Below are positions 22,019-35,684 of a DNA stretch of 64,000 nucleotides, one piece after another. The stretch is from Petrolisthes cinctipes (Eukaryota > Arthropoda > Malacostraca > Decapoda > Porcellanidae): the NCBI GenBank assembly GCA_033782935.1, contig JAWQEG010004693.1:28501-92500 (forward strand). The letters are read 5' to 3'. Under the pieces are notes generated by a model that was not told the origin of the DNA, made no database searches, and worked only from the letters and a program-made list of their open reading frames with translations. Position 1 is the first letter of the stretch. Every line of letters begins with the position of its first letter. The position numbers and the translations under genes are program-made.

Positions 22019-22321
22019 ATACCAGACAAGCACTGATATATTTAGGCACTCATTCTTTCCCCGCAGCATCCAAGAGTGGAATCATCTCCCATCTCACGTA
22101 GCTAATAGCCCCACTCTTGACACATTTAGAAATAGGATCACCAATCATTACCTCTCCAATCCTAATCCTCAACCAGCAGTCCCTGACCGAATCCACCCTT
22201 ATCCTAACCCCCTTCCTAATCCTCCCCTGGATCCTTAAATCCCCCTCACAACCCCCGCATATTATGCTGCTCAGGAGCGACCCTCTGCGGCACCCACAAC
22301 TTAAACTTGAACTTGGAGTTT

Positions 22322-22570
22322 GTAAAGAAGGTGTATGGAAGTGAAGTTGTGGCACCTGGTGTGAGAGGCAGACCTCCGGTTAGATAGCAGAACAGAGTGA
22401 AAGAGTATGTAAAGGAGAGAAACGTGTGGGACAGAGTAAGAATGGACCAAGTAAGGAGGAAGTGTTGGAACAGGGAAAACTGGAGACACTAGTTTCTGCT
22501 GTGGCCACCCCCTTGGGGGGAGTTCCTGGAGGGAACGAGGCGTCAGAGCTATAGATAGATAGATAGGTAT
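22322..22570 (+). mobile_element. 3' end of an RTE-like retrotransposon
   Basis: Matches 34165-34400 and 47945-48160. The sense frame in those copies reads GVRGRPPVRWQNRVEEYVKE and ends in a (GATA)n tail (here ATAGATAGATAGATAG). This copy has additional bases near the end (GGGGGGAGTTCCTGGAGGG). Confidence 0.75.
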
Positions 22571-22860
22571 AGTGTCATTTCTAAAAAAATGAACTGGTGT
22601 ATGGCTATGTTGCTGTTGTTGGAGGTAACTGGAAGAAGTCAGGTTTTAGTTATGCATAGGATGTTATACTGTATTGTGTTGACGGATGAAATGGTTTGCA
22701 AGTGTAACTTTAATAGACAGTTTAGGTTTGTCAAGCAAACTGTAGGTAAATGAAAGTTGGAGTTAAAGATGCAGGTTGGGTTGTAAGTGTGCTATCCCGT
22801 TAATAATAATAAAAATAAACCCTTTTTTTGTGTGTGTGTGCCGTTGAAAAAGTGCTGATA
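22571..22860. other. Spacer, no gene seen
   Basis: AT-rich, with a TG run near 22830. Nothing recognised. Confidence 0.4.
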
Positions 22861-22869
22861 ACGACGACG

Positions 22870-23110
22870 ATAATGTAAATAAAGACGACGACGACGACAC
22901 ATGAATGAAGTGTTCCACGTGTGCTGCAGGAGAGGAAGTTGTTTGTAGGACACGAAAGGTAAGATAATATACAAACAATGGTATCAAATGTGATGGATGC
23001 AAAAAATGGAATGACATAGGTTGTGAGGGAGTAGGGAAAAGGATAATTCTGCATAAGAGTTCCACCTGGTTTTCTTATTTATAGTTTTTTCCTGCCTATT
23101 TTTACTTGTT
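22870..23110 (+). pseudogene. Retrotransposon ORF1 start: PHD-like finger fragment
   Basis: After a (GAC)n tract, ATG 22905 gives MKCSTCAAGEEVVC. Across a stop, the stretch NNGIKCDGCKKWNDIGCEG shows a second Cys pair, as in PHD fingers of CR1/Jockey-type ORF1. The upstream ACTGATAACGACGACGATAA-type leader also occurs at 6090-6115 and 37408-37430. Broken and short. Confidence 0.55.
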
Positions 23111-23599
23111 CTATTCATTAGTGACCATAATATTTATCGGAAACCACTTGGTTTATACATATTTCCTAACCCCTTCAATCTTGGGGGAGAGCACTGGTAA
23201 TCGGGGGTTTTAGGTGGGGGAAAACACGTAAATGAGCTTATTTTGCCTTGATACTGGTTTGTTGACATGCATAAATGTCGAAAAATTGAAAATCCAAGCC
23301 AAGTTTCGGCAAAAGTTGGCTCGGGTTTTGCAATTTTCATGAGGGATAAATGTCAAGATTTGGGAATCCGAGCCAAGTTTCTATAATTAACCAAACCTAA
23401 CCTAATCTGGACTGGGGCAGACTACCGGGACCTAACCAGGGCAGACTACCGGGACGTAACTGGGGCAGACTACCGAAAGGCTATTCTGCCGAAAGTAAGT
23501 CCTGTCGCCAATTACATTAATTACACACGAACATACTACATTGTCCCCTACTGAAATATACATCAATTGTAAATATTTGCCACATAGAATTCTTATGCA
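23111..23599. other. Spacer with three 24-bp-type units
   Basis: Holds a pair of similar blocks (GAGCCAAGTTTC near 23308 and 23360) and a few degenerate gggacctaac..actacc units at 23415-23475. No gene recognised. Confidence 0.4.
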
Positions 23600-23607
23600 G
23601 ATTTTCC

Positions 23608-23946
23608 GGTAAATATTGAATGAATTACCGTTATCGGGTACGGTTTTTCTACCTTCATTACCCACTTATTTAGACCATTCTAAGACTATTTTCTTCTATG
23701 GCATTTTCTCCGCAAATGCCCCATTTCCAAGATAGGGCATATTCAAATGGGGCATTTTGAAATTAGCCTGACCTTACCTGACCTGACCTAACCTAACCTA
23801 GACCTGGGCAGACTACCGGGACCTAACCTGGGCAAACTACCAGGAAATAACCGTGGTAAAGTACAGAAAATGACCGGTGCAAAGTACTGGGACCTAGCCA
23901 GATCTGGCAACACTGCTACAAAACGGTAATTCAATCAATAAATACC
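23608..23946. mobile_element. GGTAAATATT-family MITE with perfect 8-bp target duplication (339 bp)
   Basis: GGTAAATATTGAATGAATTACC to GGTAATTCAATCAATAAATACC. Flanked by GATTTTCC at 23600-23607 and 23947-23954. Two to three 24-bp units and CCTAACCTAACC inside. This is the cleanest short copy in the window. Confidence 0.93.
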
Positions 23947-23954
23947 GATTTTCC

Positions 23955-24848
23955 CTGGGTTCACTATATTGTATATTTCAGTATCATTACCCACTATTTT
24001 GGACCATTCTAACACACTTATCATGTATGGGATTTTTCCTTGGAGACGTCCCGTTTTCGAGATATGCCCTGTTTTACAAACATAATTTGGAAATTAGTCT
24101 GACCTAACCTAACCTAACCTAGACCACAGTAGACTACCGGGACCTAACCTGGGCAAACTACCGGGACCTAACATGGGCAAACTACCGGGACCTAACCTGG
24201 GCAAACTAGCTGGACCTAACTTGGGCAAACTACTGGGATATAACTGGTGTAAACTATCATAAAGTGACTCCGGCAAATTCCTGGGATCTAGCTGGATGTG
24301 GTAACGCTGCGCGATCTAACCCAAAAACACAGTTATTCTGTAATAATACCATTGAGAGAATTACTGTTTTGTAGCAGTGTTGCCAGATCTGGCTAGGTCG
24401 CAGTATTTTGCTCATGTCATTTCCTGTACTTTACCACGGTTATTTCTCGATAGTTTTCCCAGGTAAGGTCCCGGTAGTTTGATGTGGTCTAAGTTGGTTT
24501 AGGTAAGGTTAGCCTAATTTTAAAATGCCCCATTTGAATATGCCCTATTTTGGAAATGGGGCATTTGCAGAGAAATGCCATAAAAAGAAAATAGTCTTAG
24601 AATAGTCTAAGTAAGTGGCATATGAAGGTAGAAAATAGTCTTAAAATGGTCTAAATAAGTGGGTAATGAAGGTAGAAGATAGTCTTAGAATGGTCTAAAT
24701 AAGTGGGTAATGAAAGTAGAAAATAGTCTTAGAATGGTCTAAATAAGTGGGTAATGAAGGTAGAAAATAGTCTTAGAATGGTCTAAATAAGTGGGTAATG
24801 AAGGTAAAAAAAAACGTATGCAAAGACGGTAATTCTTTCCATATTTAC
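23955..24848. mobile_element. MITE dimer (type 2 then type 1) with reiterated end block
   Basis: A type 2 unit (about 23960-24350) is fused at ...AATAATACC/ATTGAGAGAATTAC to a type 1 unit. The block AGTCTTAGAATGGTCTAAAT plus AAGTGGGTAATGAAGGTAGA is repeated about five times at 24590-24810; C has three (38550-38670) and A two (4925-5030). Confidence 0.8.
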
Positions 24849-25439
24849 CAATAATAATAATAATAATAACTGTAGGCTACACATACATACATATTGTGTG
24901 TGTTACTTATGTATACAAATTTTCCAGGCTGTGTGTACATGGCAGAGACAACAAGAGTGTAAACAACAACAACACCAAGATGGTATTTATAATTTGTATT
25001 ATTGTTATGGTAGTATTATTATTAATATTATTATTATTATTGGATAAAGTTTCGGTAAATATTGAGATTAGCTGCGTCTTCGATTTTCACACTTTCTGTC
25101 AACCGAAATCGCCCATTTCTTTTCCCTTTTTATTTTGGAGACTTATATTTTGATGAAATACGTAAAAAACATGAATAACATTTGTATACCTTTACCTTTG
25201 TACCGAATGTATTTACTTTGAAATGGGAGCGCGGCTTTCATAGCGGGTTCCTGACTTCCTACCACTGCATGCAGTGTTGCCAGATTCGTGAATACTTCCA
25301 TGTTTTAGGCAAATTTTGCCCACACTTGGGAAATCGTATGAAGAATGTTTAATAAGTAGCCTAGTTAAGCGGGAAATTCAATAATTTAAAATTGGGATAA
25401 ATAATTTTTTGATCACCAGACGAAATAACCTGACCTACC

Positions 25440-25690
25440 TAACCTAACCTAGATTGTTGCTACCTTCGGGACCTAACTTAATGTCCTTCGGGACCTAACA
25501 ATGTCCATCAGTACCTAACTTAATGTCCTTCGAGACCTAACTTAATGTCCTTCGGGACCTAAATTAATGTCCTTCGGGACCTAACTTAATGTCCTACAGA
25601 ACCTAACTTAATGTCCTTCGGGACCTAACTTAATGTCTTTCGGGACCTAACTTAATGTCCTTTGGGACCTAACTTAGTGTCCTTCGGGAC
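25440..25690 (+). repeat. 22-bp minisatellite, copy B (about 10 units)
   Basis: Units of ttcgggacctaacttaatgt(cc), 22 bp, some with point changes (cttcgagacc, cctacagaac). Longest of the three arrays. Confidence 0.88.
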
Positions 25691-27060
25691 CTTTAAAAAT
25701 AAAATAGATCCTGTGGATAGGAACTAAAAGTATCCTGATTGGGTGAGTCAGGCGTATTGTACACAACTGCCTGCTGGATCTTTCGTAATTTTGCCAAGGG
25801 GATCTGGTAACACTGTCCGACCGACCTCAGTTCGTCCCTCCTCTACAGAAATGTCGTATCTTAAAATTAAAATATCTAACAAAGAATACCTTTCACAAGA
25901 TAATTCCACTGAGAATTGATCGCTACCTAACCAGATCTTTTTAACAATTACGGTATTCATCTAAACTATTGCCATTATGTAGCAGTGTTACCAGATCTCG
26001 TTAGGTCCCAGTATTTTGCCCCGGTCAGGTCCTGGCACTTTACCACAGTTAGTTCCCGGTAGTTTTCCCTAGTTAGGTCCCGTTGGTTTGCCTGGGTTAG
26101 TTCCCGGTAGTCGGCTGCGGTCTAGGTTAGGTTTAGTAACGTCAGGTTAATTTAAAAATTGCAGAAGAAATTGCCATTGAAGAAAAGTGTCTTAGAGTGG
26201 TATAAATTAGTGGATGAAGAAGATAAAAACATCTTAATACCAACCGGCAATAGAGTAGATATTTACCGAAGTGTCTTAGAATGTTATAAATTAGTGGGTA
26301 AAGAAGATAAAAACATTGTAATATAAAATGGCAGTAAAATAGATAATTATCATAATTACCTTATAATGTTATAAATTAGTGGCAAAAGAAGGTAAAAACA
26401 TTGTAATATAAAATGGCAATAGAATAGATAATTACCATTATTACTGTACAGTTCACACATTATACTATGTTGTGACTCTTCCTGTATTGTTATTTACATT
26501 TCTCACATTATATCTCCCTCCCTCACTTGACAAACACCCCATGACTCCTTTTTATGGTAAAAGTACAGAAATACTCCGTTCACTATATTGTATATTTTAG
26601 TATCATTACACACTATTTTGGACCATTCTAAGACACTTTTCATCTATGGTGTTTCTCTCGGAGATGTCCCCGTTTTCACCCCCAATACAAACATGGGGGA
26701 TCCGTGGGAATGCACATCGACTCTTTCACACAAATGCCAGATCTCCAAGAGAAGGTATATTTATATGATTAATTTGGAAATTAGTCTGACCTAACCTAAC
26801 CTAGACCACAGCAGACTGCCGGGACCTAACCTAGGCAAACTACTGGGATATAACCAGTGTAAACTATCAAAAAGTGACCGGGGCAAATTGAAACACTGAA
26901 AAGAAACACCATAGATGAAAAGTGTCTTATGCGAGGTTCACACCAGTCCGTTTAGCCGGATACCTCTCCGATCGTCACTTGAACAGTGAACAGCCCCGAA
27001 CAAAGAAAAGTCGGAGGAGGTAGACTGGACAGATCCGGCAGTCCAATCACAATCTTTAAT

Positions 27061-27456
27061 ACTCAAAGAGCTCTGTCACGCTCTATTCAGCTCTGTATTA
27101 TTGTACTCTATTTTGTTTAACTTTGATCAAGTTGTGTTCTATTATTTGGTGTGCTAATTGGTGTCATTTGGTGTCTGTTAACGTTAACATCATTCATATT
27201 ACTGTTTTGTTTAATTGTAAATATTGTACTTATTTGGTGATGGTAATAATATACATGTTAAAATCATTAGTCATTCGTTTACATTACTGTTTCTGGGCAA
27301 ATATCCATTGAGGGAGTGGAGTGAAGTTCCCGTTTCATTTCATTAGTTGTAACTCCACTGACTACAGTAACATATCTACCAGGAGTTATAACTCGAGCTG
27401 TTCACAACCCCTAATCTTCCCCTAGACATAAACAAGCCAAAACTGGGGTTGTAACA
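27061..27456 (+). mobile_element. Truncated LTR, copy B
   Basis: Only the 3' half of the LTR seen in A and C, ending GGGGTTGTAACA, followed by the same CCTT (27457-27460). About 730 bp, including the LTR 5' half, its left target duplication and adjacent flank, are missing. The junction is near 27044-27060. Confidence 0.8.
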
Positions 27457-27589
27457 CCTTCTATACATACAAAGAGGTAGGAGGATAGATTGGAGGCATA
27501 ATTAAGGGAAAATACACTTTGGATACATTGTAGTGCCTTGATTCCTCCAAAGTATTATGCCAGGAAACAGGACCTGGTGAACTAAATTA

Positions 27590-27981
27590 TGTAAATATTT
27601 AAAGAATTGCAGTTATCGCGTACGGTTTTTCTACCTTCATTACCCACTTATTTACACTATTCTAAGACTATTTTCTTCTATGGCATTTCCTCCGCAAATG
27701 CCCCATTTACAATATTCAAATTGGGCATTTTTAAATTAGCCTGACCTTACCTAACCTAACCTAGACCACAGCAGAATACTGGGACCTAACCTGGGCAAGC
27801 TACTGGGACCTAACCTGGGCAAGATACTGGGACCTAACCTGGTCTAGCTACCTGGACCTTACCTGGGCAAACTACTGGGAAATAACCGTAGTAAAGTACA
27901 GGAAATTACCGGAACAAAATACTGGGACCTAGCCAGATCTGGCAACACTGCTACAAAACAGCAATTCTTTCAATAAACACC
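27590..27981 (+). mobile_element. GGTAAATATT-family MITE, copy B
   Basis: Orthologous to 1012-1403 and 42151-42542. Flanks are CTAAATTA and CAAAATTA (one change in the 8-bp duplication). First base mutated G to T. Confidence 0.88.
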
Positions 27982-28361
27982 CAAAATTAATGGCGTCCTG
28001 TGGCCGGTTGCTTGGAATAGATGGATTGGTATTAGGCACCACAATAGCAAGGTCATATGGCACCTTGCTTGAAATAGTTTGGAGGAATCAGTTGTTCCAG
28101 ATTTACCAACACTGTACTTCCCCCTTAAGGACCCTGATTCCTCCTGACTATGCCATGAAACAATATCCTTCAATATAGGTATGTGTGTTTTGTGGAAATA
28201 TTCCCCGTAGGGAGGTATTGTCTATATTGACGTGGGCTATACTTTTAAGGTTTTGGCACCCCTTCGGTCCCAGCCACTAGCTTTCAGTTCTTCAACTGTC
28301 CCTCTTTTTTTTCTATTACCTTCCTGGTTGCTGTTAAACTATATTGTTATATTTGTTTCAG

Positions 28362-29326
28362 ATAAGACCAGTAAGAGTGTGATAACCCTGACACCAGTAG
28401 CAGTGTGGTTGGCAGCCCTGACACCAGTAGCAGTGTGGTTGGCAGCCCTGACACCAGTAGCAGTGTGGTTGGCAGCCTTGACACCAGTAGCAGTGTGGTT
28501 GGCAGCCCTGACACCAGTAGCAGTGTGGTTGGCAGCCCTGACACCAGTACTAACCAAGTGGTCATATTGGTGGCAGAATAAAGCTGTGTTAGTGATGGAG
28601 GTGGAAGGAAGTGACACCATCAATGTTGTCAGAAAAGAGAAGTGTAACAAGTTGGTCTGTCAACAATGTGGTCAAAAGTTTAGTAGGAAATGGAATCTCA
28701 CTCACCATTTGTTGACTCATACTGGAAAGAAAATGTTTATGTGTGATGAGTGTGGTAAAAAGTTTATGACAAAAAGTAATCTAAAGCAGCACATACTTAT
28801 GCACACAGGAGTCAAGAACTTTGAATGTAATGAATGTGGTAAAAAATGTGTGACAAAAGGTAATCTAAACCAGCACATACTTATACACACAGGAGTCAAG
28901 AACTTTGAATGTGAAGTATGTGGTAAAAAATGTGTGTCAAAAAATAATCTAAAGAAGCACATACTTATACACACAGGAGCGAGGAAGTTTGAATGTGAAG
29001 TATGTGGTAAAAAATGTGTGACAAAAAGTGATCTAAAGCTGCACATACTTATACACACAGGAGTCAAGAACTTTGAATGTAATGAATGTGGTAAAAAATG
29101 TGGGACAAAAGGTAATCTAAAGCAGCACATACTTATACACACAAGAGAGAGGAACTTTGAATGTAATGAATGTGGTAAAAAGTTTGTGAGAAAGGATGTT
29201 CTAAAGCAACACATACTTTTGCACACAGGAGAAAGGAACTTTGAATGTAATGAATGTGGTAAAAAGTTTGTGACAGAGAGTTATCTAAAGAAGCACATAC
29301 GTATACACATAGGAGAGGAACTTTGA
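28362..29326 (+). pseudogene. C2H2 zinc-finger gene, copy B, frameshifted after finger 8
   Basis: Acceptor TTTGTTTCAG at 28352-28361 opens the exon. Five TPVAVWLAAL repeats precede MEVEGSDTINVV (ATG 28593) and eight C2H2 fingers (for example LVCQQCGQKFSRKWNLTHH first). A two-base loss near 29310 (IHIGEEL then stop) ends the frame. A ninth finger follows in the shifted frame until an unrelated insert begins at 29403. Single fingers remain at 29715-29790, 30083-30234 and 30788-30871. If transcribed it would make a shortened eight-finger protein, so loss of function is not certain. In several fingers the conserved Phe of the core is Cys (CGKKCVTK). Confidence 0.82.
28391..28540 (+). repeat. 30-bp coding minisatellite, copy B (5 units)
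   Basis: Five perfect or near-perfect acaccagtagcagtgtggtt(ggcagccctg) units in the zinc-finger frame. Confidence 0.95.
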
Positions 29327-29402
29327 ATGTGAAGAATGTGGTAAAAAATGTGTGACAAAAGGTAATCTAAAGAAGCACATACTTATACACACAGGAGTCA
29401 AG

Positions 29403-30053
29403 AGCAATGGACCCCAGCCAGGGGTCTATAGTTGCATCCTAACCGTTGATCGCAGAGTATCCAAGGGCTCTCTAGTTAAGACAAAGGGTGTGGTGTGTAG
29501 CGTGTTTGTATATATTGTGTAAATAGAGAGAGAGTGATGTCTTTGGGAGTATGTTGGACTACTCTCAGTGTATGCGAGACACAAAAAAGAAATCAGCAAA
29601 GGTGGACTGCCAGGTGAAACGGGAGTTCCAACCCTCCCTATCACCAGTCCAGCGTCTACCCTAGGAGTACTGCCCTGTTTGGCTGGTGTCTTCAGCCTCC
29701 TCCTCTTAGAGAGAGTCAAGAACTTTGAATATAATGAATGTGGTAAAATGTTTATGACAAAAAGTAATCTAAAGAAGCACATACTTATAGATGCTGGACT
29801 GGTGATAGGGAGGGTTGGAACTCCCGTTTCACCTGGCAGTCCACCTTTGCTGATTTCTTTTTTGTGTCTCGCATACACTGAGAGTAGTCCAACATACTCC
29901 CAAAGACATCACTCTCTCTATTTACACAATATATACAAACACGCTACACACCACACCCTTTGTCTTAACTAGAGAGCCCTTGGATACTCTGCGATCAACG
30001 GTTAGGATGCAACTATAGACCCCTGGCTGCGGTCCATTGCTCCAAGATAACCT
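29403..30053. mobile_element. Two opposed copies of a foreign insert flanking one zinc finger
   Basis: 29403-29712 and 29792-30053 are inverted copies, sharing about 245 bp (CTATAGTTGCATCCTAACCG, CACCTGGCAGTCCACC and so on). The spacer holds a zinc-finger remnant (KNFEYNECGKMFMTKSNLKK). The two strands therefore encode the same spurious peptide (MYARHKKEISKGGLPG). Copy C has a single insert (44238-44570). The insert's own class was not identified. Confidence 0.8.
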
Positions 30054-30082
30054 GAAAATAAGACAATTGAAAAAAAAAAGAG

Positions 30083-30293
30083 TGAAGTGTGGTAAAAAGT
30101 TTGTGAGAAAGGATGTTCTAAAGCAGCACATACTTATACATACAGGAGTGAAGGATTTTGAATGTAATGAATGTAGTAAAAGGTTTACTCAGAAATCTCA
30201 CCTTAATGTACATATCAAAGTTCATCAGGAGTAAAAGATTTTGAATATAATGAATGTAGTAAAAGGTTTAGTAGGAAATCTCACCTTAATGTA
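30083..30293 (+). pseudogene. Zinc-finger remnants, copy B tail
   Basis: Reads [40 protein letters not shown] and VHIKVHQE then stop. A further degenerate finger (SKRFSRKSHLNV) follows in a shifted frame and is cut at 30293 by the TA-flanked MITE. Confidence 0.75.
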
Positions 30294-30871
<578 letters not shown>

Positions 30872-30890
30872 AAATAAAACTTTGATTGTA

Positions 30891-31894
30891 AGCGATGGCA
30901 AACAATGATTGCTCCCCTCTCCCCTAAGCATGATAGGAAAAAAATGAAAATATCAAAAGGTAGCACATTATATTGTAGGTCTATGCTGACGAGCTCAGTA
31001 TTCAGTTTTCCCTCCATTGGCGTCATGAACAGCTTGAAGACGAGCAGGGTAGGAAGACAAAAGTGACTCAAAAAGCTCCATGTTGAACTCCATTCCCCGA
31101 AGCACAGCATTGATGTGCTCCTCCATCTTGTTATGACTATATTGAGTTGATGGAGGTTCAGACAACATCCTTTTATCAACCTCGTCCTTCAACATGGATC
31201 CAACATTATCACAGAACAGGAGAATTACTGGGCCACTCTTCATTACCAAAGAAGTCAATGTTGTTGTCCTTCAGAAGGTTCTGGTTGGGTTCAAAGCATT
31301 TTCACATATGGTGCTTTGTTGTGCAGAAAGGTAACCTGAGTGACATCTACAACATTTTGAGTCTTGAAGAAAGGGAATGACAAGCTTTGTCATGATCTTC
31401 TCCCAAAAATAATCTCCATCCCAACATTGCCCCTGAGGCTTTATCACCCACATCATCTGCTGTGCAATGAAGAACACCAACACATTCACCACTTTTGATC
31501 AATTCACCATAACAGCAGGATCACTCAATGACCATGTCTTTTGACTCCTGAGACAAAACTTACAACCTACAATCCACAAACTTAGCTTCACTATCATCCA
31601 GACTCTTGTTCCAATTATGATTGACAAAGTCTTTGGAGCCTCTGAGCCATAGAGCAAAACACAACTAAGATATAAAGGAGGCACCGGTGTCAAAGGCCTC
31701 ACAAAACATAACTGCTCGGATGCGGTTGATAAATCTCTTCTTTTCACTGTCATTTAACACAGCAGCACACATTTTGATACCAGCAAAGAAGAAGAATTGA
31801 ATATACTTTCAGACGATATCACCATCATATTTCTAGCTAATACAGTATTTGCCCAGCAGGGGGGTGGGGGAGGCTATCATTGTTTGCCACCCTT
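30891..31894 (-). mobile_element. Tc1/mariner-like transposon relic, copy B
   Basis: Flanked by TA (30889-30890, 31895-31896) with imperfect inverted ends sharing TGGCAAACAATGAT. The minus strand encodes broken transposase pieces: near the start KFCLRSQKTWSLSD, at the end MLSEPPSTQYSHNKMEEH and SSYPARLQAVHDANGG, a Tc1-type C-terminus. Several frameshifts; inactive. Confidence 0.82.
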
Positions 31895-32000
31895 TAATAA
31901 ATGTGGAAAAAAAAAATTAGTAAATGAGTTGTTAAAAAAACACAAATGATCACACACACAACACAAAGATAACAGTAATGTTTGGTGACAAGTTGGTGAC

Positions 32001-32260
32001 TTAATATTAAATGTATTATTGGAACTGAAGTATGATATAATATAATATAATGTGGCCTTGATATATGTTAAAATAACAGCTGCTGTTTGTAGTGACAGGT
32101 TGGTGTCTTAATATTAAATGTATTATTGGAACTGAAGTATGATATAGATATAATGTGGCCTTGATATATGTTAAAATAACAACTGCTGTTTGTAGTGACA
32201 GGTTGGTGTCTTATGGGACCCTGGGATGTAGTCTGAAAATTGGAGGTAAATGAGTCCTTC
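32001..32260 (+). repeat. 107-bp tandem repeat, copy B
   Basis: TTAATATTAAATGTATTATT... begins at 32001 and again at 32108, with a third partial start. Shared with 46587-46830. Confidence 0.85.
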
Positions 32261-32780
32261 AATTACTGCTATGAAACACCACCTACATGGAAGGAGTTTG
32301 TTTTTAGGTGTACTCAGGAGGAATCAAAAGCCACTAATTCTCATATACAATCACAGGGTCCATAATATTAAATGTATAGTATATGTAGAACTGAAGCCTA
32401 CAGGTAGTACAGTACTACTATAATATAATATAATATAATATGGCTTACAATAACTGCAGATATGTTGAAAAAGTGTGTGTGTGTAGACGTAGTAGTGTTT
32501 GTGGAGTGGATGTCGCTGATATTGTAAACCCTGGATATACAATAAATAAATACTTGTGTCAACCACTGTCTTCATTTTACACTCAGTTCCTCATTGATGA
32601 CCACCAAATGTATTTGTGTTTCCAGCCTTCTGTTCTTCATTATAATTCTCAACCGGTGGTAAAAGGATAGTGTGTGTGTGTTCCCAGGCTTGTGTTACTC
32701 ATTTCCATACACACTAATTGATTACTGACCCTGTGTTACAAGGAGAGTGTCTGTGTGTTCCCAGGGTTGTGTTACTCATT
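32261..32780. other. Unassigned stretch, copy B
   Basis: AT-rich sequence with TG runs, conserved in C at 46840-47350. A 76-codon open frame (32440-32670) is disturbed little between copies but resembles nothing known; coding status is unknown. Confidence 0.35.
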
Positions 32781-32789
32781 ACCATTGCC

Positions 32790-34400
<1,611 letters not shown>

Positions 34401-34449
34401 TCATTCCTAAACAAGTTGAACTGGGGTATGGCTATGTTGCTGTTACATA

Positions 34450-35575
34450 CTTGTTACGAGTTGTTGGATATTCTATACCCCGCTCCACCAGCAGATGGTG
34501 CTCCGCAGGGCCTCTCTCAATATTATTAAACACTATAATCACTTGTAATACTCATATAATCCGTGTCGTAACACTCAGCGAACAGATGTGTTTTCAGTGT
34601 TTTCTTTAAAATCGTGCAATTTTCACTACTTCGGACATTTAATGACAATCCATTAAAGAGCCTTGGTGCACACCTTGCAAACGCTCTGAAACCCATTGTC
34701 AGATTACTCCGTGGCTCATTTAACCTGTATTGTTCATCACTATGCCTATGTTCCACTGAGAAATTTACTTGAAAACCTCTTAAAAGATTTGTCAAGTACT
34801 CCGGTTTATCAAATTTTAATGCTGGGAATGTTAGAAGACATATCTTGTACACAATCCTCGCCTTTATTGGTAACCAATGTAAGTCAATGAGTGCTGGGGT
34901 TATCCTCTCACGAGATGGAAGACCTTTAATTAATCTTGCTGCTCTGTTCATTACGTTTTGCAATTTTTTAGCCGATAGTCTGGCAAACCATAATATAGGG
35001 AATTGCAGTAATCCAGTCTGCTTATGACATAATTATGAAGAAGCATCTTCACGGTATCCTGATCTAAATATTTTCTAACAAAAGCAATGTTCCTCAGGTG
35101 ATAACCAGAAACTTTTACAACTTGATTAATTTGAGCTTCGAAAGAGAGATTTTCATCTAGCAGCACTCCTAAATCTTTCACTTTGTTTCTTACATCTAGT
35201 GTACTACCATGCACTCGTAAGCTTGAGATATCTAATCTTCTAAGATTGGTCTTCTTTCCAACGACCAAACACTCAGTTTTACTTGGATTTAGCTTGAGTT
35301 GTTTCAAATCCATCCAATATCGGACATAATAACACTCAAATTCACCTCTGCATCCACCACATTATTTATAGATATATATAATTGTGTATCGGCAAATAGT
35401 TTGAAGTTGGCACCATGTTTCTCTAGTATATGTGATAGTTTGATAAAGTAGATACAGAAGAGAATAGGACCCAATACACTCCCCTGAGGTACTCCTCTTC
35501 ACAGGAGTTTATTTCTTCAAAAAGATTTCCCAACCTGTACACAATATGTTCTATCTTTTAATTAAATAACTTTCC
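34450..35575 (-). pseudogene. CR1/L2-like RT C-terminal region, copy B
   Basis: Minus strand: LKQLKLNPSKTECLVVGKK, DLGVLLDENLSFEAQINQV, SRLDYCNSLYYGLPD, then after a frameshift NVMNRAARLIKGLPSRERIT and DLHWLPIKARIVYKICLL. The catalytic box reads FADTQLY, one Asp short, as in copy C. Cut at 35575, the right limit of the duplication. Confidence 0.82.
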
Positions 35576-35684
35576 ATAACATAAAGGAATATATAATATA
35601 CCCTATATACCATATGTAACTCACTGATTGAGATGTTATATTTCAGCAAGACAGTAAAAATTTTAATAAAAATCAATTTTAAAG

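Larger units (their letters stand above)
18749..22330 (+). pseudogene. CR1-like retrotransposon ORF2 remainder (EN + RT), decayed
   Basis: Continues the ORF broken at 14817. Endonuclease motifs: LTINFRSIINKR, IIGTETWLTPD, IGSFYHPP, LAGDFNLPDINW. A TAG at 19232-19234 replaces the residue before LAGDFNL. A catalytic His position reads SDNEMV, so it is probably altered. After a frameshift near 19888 the RT gives KATGPDNIPCRIL, NNYRPISLTSVPCKILEH, a second frameshift near 20440, FGF-like HGFRPKRSCETQLL, LDIAKAFNKVPHQ and SGVPQGTVLGPLLF. The catalytic FADD box is FADG (LFADGSLVYR, about 20845). More frameshifts follow near 20950, then a 405-bp MITE at 21140. The C-terminus and 3' tail end near 22330. 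Fully inactive. Confidence 0.88.
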
